A stretch of 23,678 bases of DNA from an uncultured Selenomonadales bacterium (GCA_937915885.1 CALGGP010000370.1:1-23678), one strand, 5' to 3'. Counted from the stretch's first letter, positions 1 through 6,126 are shown. A program made the numbers and translations. The notes: generated by a model from the sequence alone, not told the origin.

Positions 1-150
1 GGAAAAAAATTTTTTCGATCCCGCCCGCCCACCCTCGAAAAAATTTTTTTCAAAAAGGCTGGCGCCGACGACGCGGGGTGGGAATCGCTGTCCTCAGTTT
101 GGGCGCCGCTGTTGGAGGGCGGGAGCGGCGGCGGCGCCCATATTTTTTTA
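1..150 (-). repeat. Dispersed palindromic element, copy A (with A/T-palindrome module)
   Basis: Read on the minus strand, this starts right at the purB stop with GGGCGCCGCCGCCGCTCCCG and closes the hairpin with GCGGCGCCC (about 101-139). It then runs through the CCCACCCCGCGTCG module to about position 61. Positions 1-56 hold a second module: two near-palindromes of the form GAAAAAATTTTTTTC around a CCCGCCCGCCCACCC centre. The same two modules in the same order occur at 19670-19882. The left end may continue outside the window. Confidence 0.75.
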
Positions 151-1440
151 AAGCCCGAACCGTTGATAAATCTCGTCGACTCGACGCAGGTACCAATTCA
201 CATCAAAGCACGCCTCGATCTCCGCGCGCGACAAATATTTTCCGATCTCCTCGTCGCGCTCGACGTTCGTCCGAAAATCTTGCCCCTCGAGCCAACGCTT
301 CATCGCGTTCCGTTGCACCATCACATAAGCGTCTTCGCGCAACACGCCCTTGTTGACCAGCTCGAGCAGCAACCTCTGACTGAAAATCAGCCCGCCCGTC
401 CGATTGAGATTGTGCATCATTGCCTCGGGATATACCAACAGCCGATCGATCAGTTTGATCATCAGCCGCAATTGATAGTCGAGAATGATCGTCGAGTCGG
501 GCAGGATCACCCGTTCCACGCTCGAATGCGAAATGTCCCGCTCGTGCCACAACGTGTTGTTTTCGATCGCCGCCTGCAAATTCGACCGCACCAGTCGAGC
601 CAGCCCGCAAATTCTTTCGCTCGTGATCGGATTGCGTTTATGCGGCATCGCCGACGAGCCCTTTTGTCCCTTTGAAAAATATTCTTCCACCTCTCGAATG
701 TCCGTCCGTTGCAGATTGCGAAGTTCCGTCGCCATCTTCTCGAGCGTCGACGACGCCAGCGCCAGCGCCGACATATACTCCGCGTGACGATCGCGTTGAA
801 TGACTTGCGTTGCCAACGGCGCCCGCTCAAGCCCGAGTTTTTGACAGACGATCTCCTCGACGCGCGGATCGATGTTGGAATAAGTTCCGACCGCCCCCGA
901 TAATTTTCCGACCGCGATTATTTTTTGCGCCCGCTCGAGCCGATCGATGTCGCGTTCGATCTCCGCGCTCCACAATAAAAGTTTCAATCCGAATGTCATC
1001 GGCTCGGCGTGAATCCCATGCGTCCGTCCGACGCACGGCGTCATTTTAAATTCGACCGCGCGCCGCCTCAACACTTCGCGCAAATCCCTCAACAGCCCGA
1101 GTAAAATATCGGCGGCGTCCTTGAGCATGAAACAAATCGCCGTGTCCTTCACGTCGCTCGACGTCAAGCCCTTGTGCACATACTTCGACGCGTCGCCGAC
1201 ATTCTCCGCGACATTCGTCAGGAACGCGATAATGTCATGATTGGTCTCGCGCTCGATTTCATGGATTCTGTCAACGTCGAAGTCGGCTTTAGCCTTGACA
1301 TCGTCGAGCGCCCACTGCGGAGCTTCCCCGAGCTCGACCATCGCCTCGAGCGCCGCGATCTCGACTTTCAAAATCGTCGCCCATTCGTTTCGCTCCGACC
1401 ACAATTTTTTCATCGGCGCGCTCGTGTATCGTTCAATCAT
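148..1440 (-). CDS. purB: Adenylosuccinate lyase
   Basis: This enzyme cleaves SAICAR to AICAR and adenylosuccinate to AMP, releasing fumarate, in cytosolic purine synthesis. The 430-residue protein is the usual length for the short bacterial form. The fumarate-lyase signature GSSAMPHKRNP is at residues 261-271 and the active-site GRTHG at 138-142; KGLTSSD near 90 and HERDISHSSVER further on are family motifs. The open frame reaches 10 codons further up, but the start at 1440 is preferred because GAGGAG lies 8 bases before it. ATG at 1446 is too close to that site. It lies downstream of the peptide operon on the same strand, about 100 bases after the last peptide, and has its own candidate promoter. 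Its TAA touches repeat copy A. Nothing in the enzyme looks abnormal. Confidence 0.96.
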   Translation of the reverse strand: MIERYTSAPMKKLWSERNEWATILKVEIAALEAMVELGEAPQWALDDVKAKADFDVDRIHEIERETNHDIIAFLTNVAENVGDASKYVHKGLTSSDVKDTAICFMLKDAADILLGLLRDLREVLRRRAVEFKMTPCVGRTHGIHAEPMTFGLKLLLWSAEIERDIDRLERAQKIIAVGKLSGAVGTYSNIDPRVEEIVCQKLGLERAPLATQVIQRDRHAEYMSALALASSTLEKMATELRNLQRTDIREVEEYFSKGQKGSSAMPHKRNPITSERICGLARLVRSNLQAAIENNTLWHERDISHSSVERVILPDSTIILDYQLRLMIKLIDRLLVYPEAMMHNLNRTGGLIFSQRLLLELVNKGVLREDAYVMVQRNAMKRWLEGQDFRTNVERDEEIGKYLSRAEIEACFDVNWYLRRVDEIYQRFGL

Positions 1441-1460
1441 ATGCATCACTCCTCGCCGAT

Positions 1461-1469
1461 ATTTTACCA
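1461..1469 (-). promoter_or_regulatory. Extended -10 promoter for purB
   Basis: The minus strand reads TGGTAAAAT, an extended -10 (TGn plus TAAAAT), about 20 bases before the purB ATG. Ten T residues precede it, and no good -35 is seen. The T-run after a small GCGC-ATT-GCGC hairpin (about 1492-1502) could instead, or also, be a weak end signal for the peptide operon. Confidence 0.45.
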
Positions 1470-1541
1470 CGTCGAAAAAAAAAATCCTGCCGCGCGCAAT
1501 GCGCTACAAGATTGTAATTTTGATGATAAGCCCGTTGTCAA

Positions 1542-1700
1542 TCAGATGTGCAGGAACTCGTTGCACCGCGCCACGCACCGCGCCATGCAATCCATTGCCG
1601 AGCGAAATCTCCCCCAGCACTGATTGCCGCAGCGGTCGCACTGACTCCCGCAACCCGTCAAAATCTTATTGTCGACAATCGGTCGGATCAAAAATTTCAT
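1542..1700 (-). CDS. Cys-rich precursor peptide 3 (candidate RiPP substrate)
   Basis: A 52-residue peptide beginning MKFLIRPIVDNK, with seven Cys at 17, 21, 24, 28, 38, 42 and 46. Residues 17-28 (CGSQCDRCGNQC) have the spacing C-x3-C-x2-C-x3-C, the same as residues 23-34 of the peptide encoded just upstream. The C-terminal part repeats ARC-VARC and ends NEFLHI. The frame is open for 37 codons further up, but this ATG is chosen because GGGAGG lies 7 bases before it and because it restores the leader shared by all four peptides. It is the last peptide of the operon and, unlike its predecessors, does not end in a GGGAGG ribosome site. The radical SAM enzyme at 2847-4124 is the likely modifying partner (inference). 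Function is unknown: antimicrobial, metal-binding and signalling roles are all open. Confidence 0.82.
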   Translation of the reverse strand: MKFLIRPIVDNKILTGCGSQCDRCGNQCWGRFRSAMDCMARCVARCNEFLHI

Positions 1701-1701
1701 T

Positions 1702-1860
1702 CTACGCCCTCCCGATCTGAATGCCGCACGCCGCGAGCATGCGTCCGGCTTGGAAGGTGCAATCACTGCCACACCGATCGCACTGCCTGCCGCAGTTGCC
1801 GGACTGCACACCGCAACTTGCCGATGCCTTCTCGACGAGCGGTCTGATCAAGAATTTCAT
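1702..1860 (-). CDS. Cys-rich precursor peptide 2 (candidate RiPP substrate)
   Basis: A 52-residue peptide starting MKFLIRPLVEKAS, with Cys at 16, 23, 27, 30, 34 and 45. It combines features of its neighbours: CGVQSG (16-21) and CGIQIGR (45-51) echo the repeats of peptide 1, and CGRQCDRCGSDC (23-34) has the same Cys spacing as peptide 3. It therefore looks like an evolutionary intermediate or a product of tandem duplication. The ATG follows the stop of peptide 1 by one base, with GGGAGG 7 bases upstream inside the last codons of peptide 1. Its own terminal GGG-AGG (Gly-Arg) codons form the ribosome site for peptide 3. It is too short for most gene callers. Confidence 0.82.
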   Translation of the reverse strand: MKFLIRPLVEKASASCGVQSGNCGRQCDRCGSDCTFQAGRMLAACGIQIGRA

Positions 1861-1861
1861 C

Positions 1862-1984
1862 TTACATCCTCCCGCTCTGCACGCCGCAACCCAAGCGTCC
1901 GGTCTGAACTCCGCAACGCCCGGTCTGAACTCCGCAGCCCATGATCGTTTTTCCGCCGTTCAACGGAGCTACCAAAAACTTCAT
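1862..1984 (-). CDS. Cys-rich precursor peptide 1 with CGVQ(T/S)GR repeats (candidate RiPP substrate)
   Basis: A 40-residue peptide starting MKFLVAPLNGGKTIMG. Its C-terminal half is three copies of a seven-residue unit: CGVQTGR at 17-23 and 24-30, then CGVQSGR at 33-39 after a two-residue Leu-Gly spacer. There is one Cys per repeat (17, 24, 33). AAAGGTGG lies 8 bases before the ATG. A leader with a regularly repeated Cys/Thr/Ser core is what is expected of a substrate for a radical SAM/SPASM maturase that makes one crosslink per repeat (family knowledge plus inference). The terminal GGG-AGG codons double as the ribosome site for peptide 2. Confidence 0.82.
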   Translation of the reverse strand: MKFLVAPLNGGKTIMGCGVQTGRCGVQTGRLGCGVQSGRM

Positions 1985-2014
1985 ACTTAACACCACCTTT
2001 AATAATTTTTATGT

Positions 2015-2083
2015 TTAAGAGCCGCCGAGAATCGCCTCTCTTACGGTCGAGCCGTCGGCAATTTTGCAGTGCCCCTCAACATG
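2015..2083 (-). pseudogene. C-terminal remnant duplicated from the bactofilin-like gene
   Basis: The minus strand encodes HVEGHCKIADGSTVREAILG followed by GS and TAA. This nearly matches the end of the neighbouring gene (VEGSCEVADGSTVRETIRGG). At DNA level about 65-75 bases (roughly 2009-2082) repeat 2118-2191 at an offset of 109 bases without gaps. No start codon or N-terminal part is present, so this is the tail of a lost second copy or a partial tandem duplication. The remaining bases between 1985 and 2117 hold no convincing gene. Confidence 0.65.
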
Positions 2084-2117
2084 CGACCAAACAATTTGCC
2101 CCAGCAGAGCAATGCAT

Positions 2118-2735
2118 TTATGTCGAAGAGCCGCCGCGAATCGTCTCTCTCACGGTCGAGCCGTCGGCGACTTCGCAACTGCCCTCAACATTCAACGTAC
2201 CTATGACGCAATTCGAGCCGATAATCGCGTCCTTACATTTGATCACGTCGACTTCGCAATTCTGCAGATTGACTTCGTCGGCGTCGATGCTCTTGATCCG
2301 AACGCGCGAATCGGCACTCCGCGCGGAGCCTCCGAAAAATCTCGAGAGAAAACCGCCGTTGATCTCAACGCCGCCGTGCTCGAAAATTTTTATCCGCCCG
2401 CATTTGATTGCGCCGATCGAGCCGCCGCGCGACTCCATCACAATTTCTCCCGCGTCGAGATCGTCCGAATGCACGCTGCCCGACACATTCAATTTGCCTT
2501 CGACCTTCAGCGTCTTCACTTTGAGCGTGCCGCTGATCGTCGCGTTCTTTGCCGACAACGACGAGCCGGAGCATTCGCCCTCGATTTTTACATCGTCGCA
2601 ATCAATCTCATCGAACGTGCACGAGCCCGACACCTTCAGACTTTCGAGCTCGCCGTCCGACACGCTGCCAATTCCCGCGATCGTCCGACGGTGCCCGCCC
2701 TTATCGACATAAGTAGCTTCGCCCGCAATCTTCAT
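2118..2735 (-). CDS. Bactofilin-like (polymer-forming, beta-helix) protein in the peptide operon
   Basis: A 205-residue protein made of short, regularly spaced beta-strand repeats with alternating Val/Ile/Leu and frequent Gly, for example LKVKTLKVEGKLNVSGSV at 71-88 and IGTLNVEGSCEVADGSTV at 178-195. This is the pattern of bactofilins and other polymer-forming cytoskeletal (DUF583-type) proteins, which fold as beta-helices and self-assemble in the cytoplasm. It has no signal peptide. Eight Cys (39, 46, 55, 112, 160, 167, 176, 187) are unusual for a bactofilin. The ATG is chosen over an upstream TTG at 2822 because GAGGG lies 9 bases before it and the upstream stretch is the preceding peptide in another frame. 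Its start is one base past the stop of that peptide, so it is translated as part of the operon. A role as a scaffold for peptide modification is only a guess. Confidence 0.75.
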   Translation of the reverse strand: MKIAGEATYVDKGGHRRTIAGIGSVSDGELESLKVSGSCTFDEIDCDDVKIEGECSGSSLSAKNATISGTLKVKTLKVEGKLNVSGSVHSDDLDAGEIVMESRGGSIGAIKCGRIKIFEHGGVEINGGFLSRFFGGSARSADSRVRIKSIDADEVNLQNCEVDVIKCKDAIIGSNCVIGTLNVEGSCEVADGSTVRETIRGGSST

Positions 2736-2736
2736 C

Positions 2737-2850
2737 TCAGAACACCCTCTTTTTGCTGTCGCAGGAACCGAACCGCCAACATTTGGCAAAACAATCATTG
2801 CAATCGCTAACGTTGTCGCCAAAATCCTTGGGTCGAACCAAAAATTTTAT
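2737..2850 (-). CDS. Cys-rich precursor peptide 0, apparently initiated at AUA
   Basis: The frame reads ATA-AAA-TTT-TTG-GTT-CGA-CCC, giving (M)KFLVRPKDFGD, the same leader as the three peptides downstream. The product is 37 residues with Cys at 16, 19, 23 and 30. AAAGGAGG ends 9 bases before the ATA and lies in the last codons of the radical SAM gene. The ATA overlaps that gene's TAA stop by two bases, and the peptide's TGA is one base from the next ATG, so the reading frame fills the gap exactly. No ATG, GTG or usable TTG is available: the TTG at codon 4 is too far from the ribosome site and would delete the leader. One G-to-A change from an ancestral ATGA overlap would explain both ATA and TAA. 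It is either a weakly translated gene or a recently silenced one. Confidence 0.65.
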   Translation of the reverse strand: MKFLVRPKDFGDNVSDCNDCFAKCWRFGSCDSKKRVF

Positions 2851-4124
2851 GTCGCCTCGCCTCCTTTCAACTGCTCGTAATAATACTCGAGCACGCGATC
2901 CAAATTATATTTGACGGTGCCGCAAACCGGTTGCCCGTCCTCGGACTTGCGCCGCGCGTCCGCGCAACCGCCCATGCACAGCGGCAGAAGTTTGCACTCT
3001 CGACACTTCTCGTGACGGATCGGATTCCACTCGATCCACGACAAATAATTGTCTCGCAACGGCGCCGGATCGAAGTCGCCGACATTGCCGCAACTGCGTT
3101 TCAAATCGCCGACGTGATTCCAACACTTGAACAACGAGCCGTGATTGTCGACGACGAACGAATTGACGTAGTCGACACAGCAATAATTTGCGCGCGTCGA
3201 CGGATAAACCGACATCTTATTTATCGAAAAACCTTTCGCCTCGACCTTCGCGTAGAGCGGAATCATCATGTCGGCGTATTGAGCATTATTGTAGCAGTCG
3301 CTCTCGATCGAGCGGCAGATGTCGGTGAACGTCGAGACCTGCCCGAAATCGATCTTCGCATTTTGATATCGATCGAGCCGATTTTTGAGCGTGTCGAGAA
3401 GTTCGTCGACGCGATTAATATTTTCCTTGTCGATATTGATGCGGACGATCACATCGAAGTCGTTGTTGAGCAAGACGTTCACCCGATCGATGAGGTGATC
3501 GAAGGTGCTCGTGCCGTCGATGTGCCGACGCCGTTTGTCGTGAATGTCCTTCGGACCGTCAATGGTGATCTGCGCGCCGCTGATGCGATAGCGTTTGAAG
3601 TGCTCGATATCGGCGTCGTCCATGAGGCTGGCATTGGTGATGATGAACGCGTCGTATTCGACATTGTGTTTTTGACAGAGGGCGAGGAATTTCTCCGACA
3701 GCTCGTAAATAATATTTTTGGTGAGAAGCGGCTCGCCGCCGTACCACGTGACTGAAAAATGCCGCGCGGAGTTGAGACGATTTTCGACGAATTTGATCAG
3801 TGCCGATTGAACGTCGTCACTCATGACGCCCTTCGGATGGCGCTCGAAACAATATTTGCAACGGAAATTGCAATCGAGAGTCGGAGCGATCGTCAGACCG
3901 AAGCGCGTCGTGTCGTACTTGGCGACGTTGCGATAGAACTCTAGCCGATCGGATTCATCGACATCATTCTCGACGATGCACCCCGACAATTTCATGTCGC
4001 TGATCAATTGAGGATCGTATTGCGTCTCGTCATAGCGATCGTTTTCAATGTCATCGAGCACGCGCAAAAAATTTTCGTCGACGACCGCCAGCGCGCAAGT
4101 GCAGGCTCCGAACGGGCAACGCAT
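2847..4124 (-). CDS. Radical SAM/SPASM peptide maturase
   Basis: A 425-residue cytosolic iron-sulfur enzyme. The SAM-cluster motif CNFRCKYC is at 85-92, GGEP at 129-132 and an ITIDGP strand at 186-191. The C-terminal SPASM region carries the Cys for auxiliary clusters: 315, 316, 334, 345, then CRECKLLPLCMGGC at 374-387 and Cys 401. SPASM enzymes of this size make thioether or carbon-carbon links in small peptides (family knowledge). Here four Cys-rich peptides follow in the same operon, so they are the likely substrates. The arrangement recalls the clostridial Clo7bot-type families, from memory and unconfirmed. The ATG at 4124 has no visible ribosome site; an in-frame ATA at 4154, ten codons up, would add the sequence KYYCLRSLD. 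The last codons contain AAAGGAGG, which serves the next peptide. Confidence 0.9.
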   Translation of the reverse strand: MRCPFGACTCALAVVDENFLRVLDDIENDRYDETQYDPQLISDMKLSGCIVENDVDESDRLEFYRNVAKYDTTRFGLTIAPTLDCNFRCKYCFERHPKGVMSDDVQSALIKFVENRLNSARHFSVTWYGGEPLLTKNIIYELSEKFLALCQKHNVEYDAFIITNASLMDDADIEHFKRYRISGAQITIDGPKDIHDKRRRHIDGTSTFDHLIDRVNVLLNNDFDVIVRINIDKENINRVDELLDTLKNRLDRYQNAKIDFGQVSTFTDICRSIESDCYNNAQYADMMIPLYAKVEAKGFSINKMSVYPSTRANYCCVDYVNSFVVDNHGSLFKCWNHVGDLKRSCGNVGDFDPAPLRDNYLSWIEWNPIRHEKCRECKLLPLCMGGCADARRKSEDGQPVCGTVKYNLDRVLEYYYEQLKGGEAT

Positions 4125-4153
4125 GTCAAGTGATCGGAGGCAATAATATTTTA

Positions 4154-4182
4154 TGGACGCCGCCCGCGATCCGTGCTATAAT
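4154..4182 (+). promoter_or_regulatory. Promoter of the phosphofructokinase-rplI operon
   Basis: A perfect TATAAT (4177-4182) is preceded by TGC, making an extended -10. A weak -35, TGGACG (4154-4159), lies 17 bases upstream. The expected start is about 27 bases before the ATG, with AAAAGGAGA at 4199-4207 as ribosome site. The divergent maturase gene begins within or next to this site, so the two promoters must be close together or overlap. Confidence 0.75.
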
Positions 4183-4216
4183 TTCCGATATCATTTTTGA
4201 AAAGGAGACTGCTTCA

Positions 4217-5470
4217 ATGTTTGGAGTTAAAAATTCTGTGGCAATCGTGTGCGGCGGCGGTCCGGCGCCCGGCATCAATGCGGTTATCAGCGGCGTCACC
4301 GCCGAGGCTTATCGCAAGGGGTGGGACGTGCTCGGCTTCTACGACGGCTTTTCGAGACTGGCGCGCGGCGAGAAAAATTACATCCGCCTCGAGCCGTCCA
4401 ACATCAGCCGCATTCATCAGACCGGCGGTTGCATCCTCAAAATGTCGCGCTTCAATCCGACGAAGAAAGAATCCGATCTGCGCACGGTCGTCGAGACGCT
4501 CACCGAGCTCGGCGTCAATCACCTCGTGACGATCGGCGGCGACGATACCGCCTTCAGCTCCGCGAAAGTCAGTGAGTTTGCGCGCTCGATCGGCAAGACG
4601 ATCAACGTCGTGCACGTGCCGAAAACAATCGACAACGATCTGCCGTTGCCCGAGGGCGTTCCGACGTTCGGTTTCGAGACGGCGCGCGCGTTTGCCACGA
4701 CCGAAATTCAAAACCTCATGGAGGACGCAAAGACTTCCAACAATCGCTGGTATTTTACGATCGCCATGGGACGGACGGCGGGTCATCTGGCGTTGGGCAT
4801 GGGGCGTTCGGCAGGCGCCGCCGTTACCATCATTCCCGAAGAGTTCAAGCAGGATAAAATTCCGCTTCAACAAGTCGTTGATATCATCGTCGGCTCCGTC
4901 ATGAAACGTTATCTCATCGGCAAAAATTACGGCGTCGCCGTCATCGCCGAAGGCGTCATTGAAAAAATTCGTGAGGAAGATTTTACGGCGCTCGGCACCA
5001 TCGAGCTCGACGAGCACGGGCACATCAGATATTCGGAGCTCGACTTCGGTCAAATTCTCAAGAAAAAAGTGTTGGCTGAAGTCAAAGAGCTCGGCATCAA
5101 ACTTTCGATCGTCGACAAGGAGATCGGCTACGAGTTGCGTTGCACGGCTCCGATCGCTTACGACATCGACTATGCGCGTTCGCTCGGTTATGAGGCGATG
5201 CAGTTCCTGCTCCGCGGCGACTCGGGCGCGCTGATCTCGATCCAGGACAATAAGGCGGTGCCGATGCGTTTTGAGGACATCAAAGACCCCGAGACCGGCA
5301 AGACGGCGGTGCGTCGGGTGAATACCGCCAGCGTGCATTACAAGATTGCGCGCAATTGCATGATGCGGCTCGAAGTTCCCGATCTCGACGATCCGATCGT
5401 GGCGAATGCGTTCCGCATGAGTGTCGACGAGTTCAAGGCGCGCTACGGATATCTGTTCGAGGAGGAATGA
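4217..5470 (+). CDS. Phosphofructokinase of the pyrophosphate-dependent type
   Basis: This converts fructose 6-phosphate to fructose 1,6-bisphosphate in glycolysis. Two motifs point to pyrophosphate rather than ATP as phosphate donor: GGDDT at 107-111 (ATP enzymes have GGDG) and PKTIDND at 135-141 (ATP enzymes usually have PGTIDND). The phosphate-binding loop GGGPAPGIN is at 13-21 and an MGR motif is present (TIAMGRTAGH). At 417 residues it is longer than the roughly 320-residue ATP form, as expected for the PPi-type or mixed-substrate clade. The reaction would be reversible and could also work in gluconeogenesis. The open frame begins at a GTG at 4130, but that lies upstream of the promoter; ATG 4217 has a strong ribosome site. 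The stop is 3 bases before rplI, whose ribosome site is inside this gene. Confidence 0.9.
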   Translation: MFGVKNSVAIVCGGGPAPGINAVISGVTAEAYRKGWDVLGFYDGFSRLARGEKNYIRLEPSNISRIHQTGGCILKMSRFNPTKKESDLRTVVETLTELGVNHLVTIGGDDTAFSSAKVSEFARSIGKTINVVHVPKTIDNDLPLPEGVPTFGFETARAFATTEIQNLMEDAKTSNNRWYFTIAMGRTAGHLALGMGRSAGAAVTIIPEEFKQDKIPLQQVVDIIVGSVMKRYLIGKNYGVAVIAEGVIEKIREEDFTALGTIELDEHGHIRYSELDFGQILKKKVLAEVKELGIKLSIVDKEIGYELRCTAPIAYDIDYARSLGYEAMQFLLRGDSGALISIQDNKAVPMRFEDIKDPETGKTAVRRVNTASVHYKIARNCMMRLEVPDLDDPIVANAFRMSVDEFKARYGYLFEEE

Positions 5471-5473
5471 TTG

Positions 5474-5920
5474 ATGAAAGTCATTCTGACGACGGACGTC
5501 AAAAAAGTCGGCAAGGCGGGAGAAATTGTCGAAGTTGCCGACGGCTACGGACGCAATTATTTGTTGGCGCGGAAGTTGGCGAAGCCTGCGACGGCGGAGA
5601 ATATCAATCAGGCGAAGACGAACGCGGCGACTTCCGCGCGGAGAAAAGCGCAAGCGTCGGACGAGGCGCGCTTGTTGGCAAGCCAGCTCGAAAAAGTCAG
5701 CTTGATCATTCCTGTGAACGTCGGCAAGGACGGCAAATTATTCGGATCGGTGACGGCGGCGGATATAGCGGAAGCGCTTAAATCGATCAACGGGCTCGAC
5801 GTCGACAAGCGGAAAATCAATCTCGAGCAGGAAGTGACGGGCGCGGGAGATTACGTCGCCAACGTCAAGCTCGAGCCGGGCATCAGTGCGAAACTGAAAT
5901 TTACGATCACACAGAAATAA
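5474..5920 (+). CDS. rplI: 50S ribosomal protein L9
   Basis: This 148-residue protein binds 23S rRNA near the L1 stalk. The N-terminal domain begins MKVILTTDVKKVGKAGEIVE and contains the L9 signature GKAGEIVEVADGYGRNYLL. A charged linker helix (about 40-75) leads to the C-terminal domain, which ends KLKFTITQK. Length and both domains are normal. ATG 5474 is preferred over the TTG just before it because GAGGAGG sits about 9 bases upstream. Coupling to a phosphofructokinase is not the classical rpsF-rpsR-rplI arrangement; transcription from the 4154-4182 promoter is likely. Four bases after the stop, repeat copy B supplies a terminator-like hairpin. Confidence 0.96.
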   Translation: MKVILTTDVKKVGKAGEIVEVADGYGRNYLLARKLAKPATAENINQAKTNAATSARRKAQASDEARLLASQLEKVSLIIPVNVGKDGKLFGSVTAADIAEALKSINGLDVDKRKINLEQEVTGAGDYVANVKLEPGISAKLKFTITQK

Positions 5921-5924
5921 TTTT

Positions 5925-6118
5925 ATGGGCGCCGCCGACGCTCCCACCCACCGAGCACGGCGCCCAAATTTTTTTTTGCGATTCCCACCCGCGTCGGCGG
6001 CGCCCGACCACATTGCTAACGTTCGTCCGCGTCGGCGTCCACGTCCTTTGTTCACATCGGAGGCGCTCAACCGAGGATGCACAGCGCCCAAATTTTTTTT
6101 TTCGATTCTCACCCGCGC
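5925..6118 (+). repeat. Dispersed palindromic element, copy B
   Basis: The core starts ATGGGCGCCGCCGACGCTCC four bases after the rplI stop, closes with CACGGCGCCC, and continues through a T-run and CGATTCCCACCC-type module. A second, partial round follows at about 6029-6118: GTCCTTTGTTCACATCGGAG, then CAGCGCCCAAA plus an 11-base T-run. The GTCCTTTGTTCACATCGGAG stretch is shared with copy C. The 355 bases between rplI and the next gene hold only this element, a short TAATTCC repeat and a promoter. Confidence 0.8.
5927..5978 (+). terminator. Terminator-like hairpin in repeat copy B
   Basis: GGGCGCCG (5927-5934) can pair with CGGCGCCC (5958-5965) across a 23-base loop, and AAA plus nine T residues follow. 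The position straight after rplI fits a factor-independent terminator for the phosphofructokinase-rplI operon. The loop is long, so strength is uncertain. Confidence 0.55.
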
Positions 6119-6126
6119 CTTCCCTT

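Noticed and set aside
112..675. 187-codon open frame antisense to the end of purB, starting in repeat copy A
   Set aside because: purB motifs are clear on the other strand. The start lies in repeat sequence and no ribosome site is seen.
1542..1811. 89-residue version of peptide 3 starting upstream of the KFLIRP leader
   Set aside because: The added 37 residues overlap peptide 2 out of frame and lack a ribosome site. The internal ATG has GGGAGG and gives the leader shared by the other peptides.
2076..2117. 13-residue frame MHCSAGANCLVAC as a further precursor peptide
   Set aside because: It has three Cys but lacks the KFL leader, a ribosome site and any match to the other peptides. It overlaps the duplicated tail of the bactofilin-like gene.
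2736..2822. TTG-initiated N-terminal extension of the bactofilin-like protein
   Set aside because: The bases are better explained as peptide 0 in another frame. The ATG at 2735 has a proper ribosome site.
4130..4216. GTG start 29 codons upstream for the phosphofructokinase
   Set aside because: It would lie upstream of the extended -10 promoter, and the added residues do not resemble the family. ATG 4217 has AAAAGGAGA and the normal N-terminus.
4214..5653. 479-codon open frame antisense to the phosphofructokinase and L9 genes
   Set aside because: It is a complement shadow of two well-identified genes with the same Arg/His/Asp-rich composition. It has no independent start signal.
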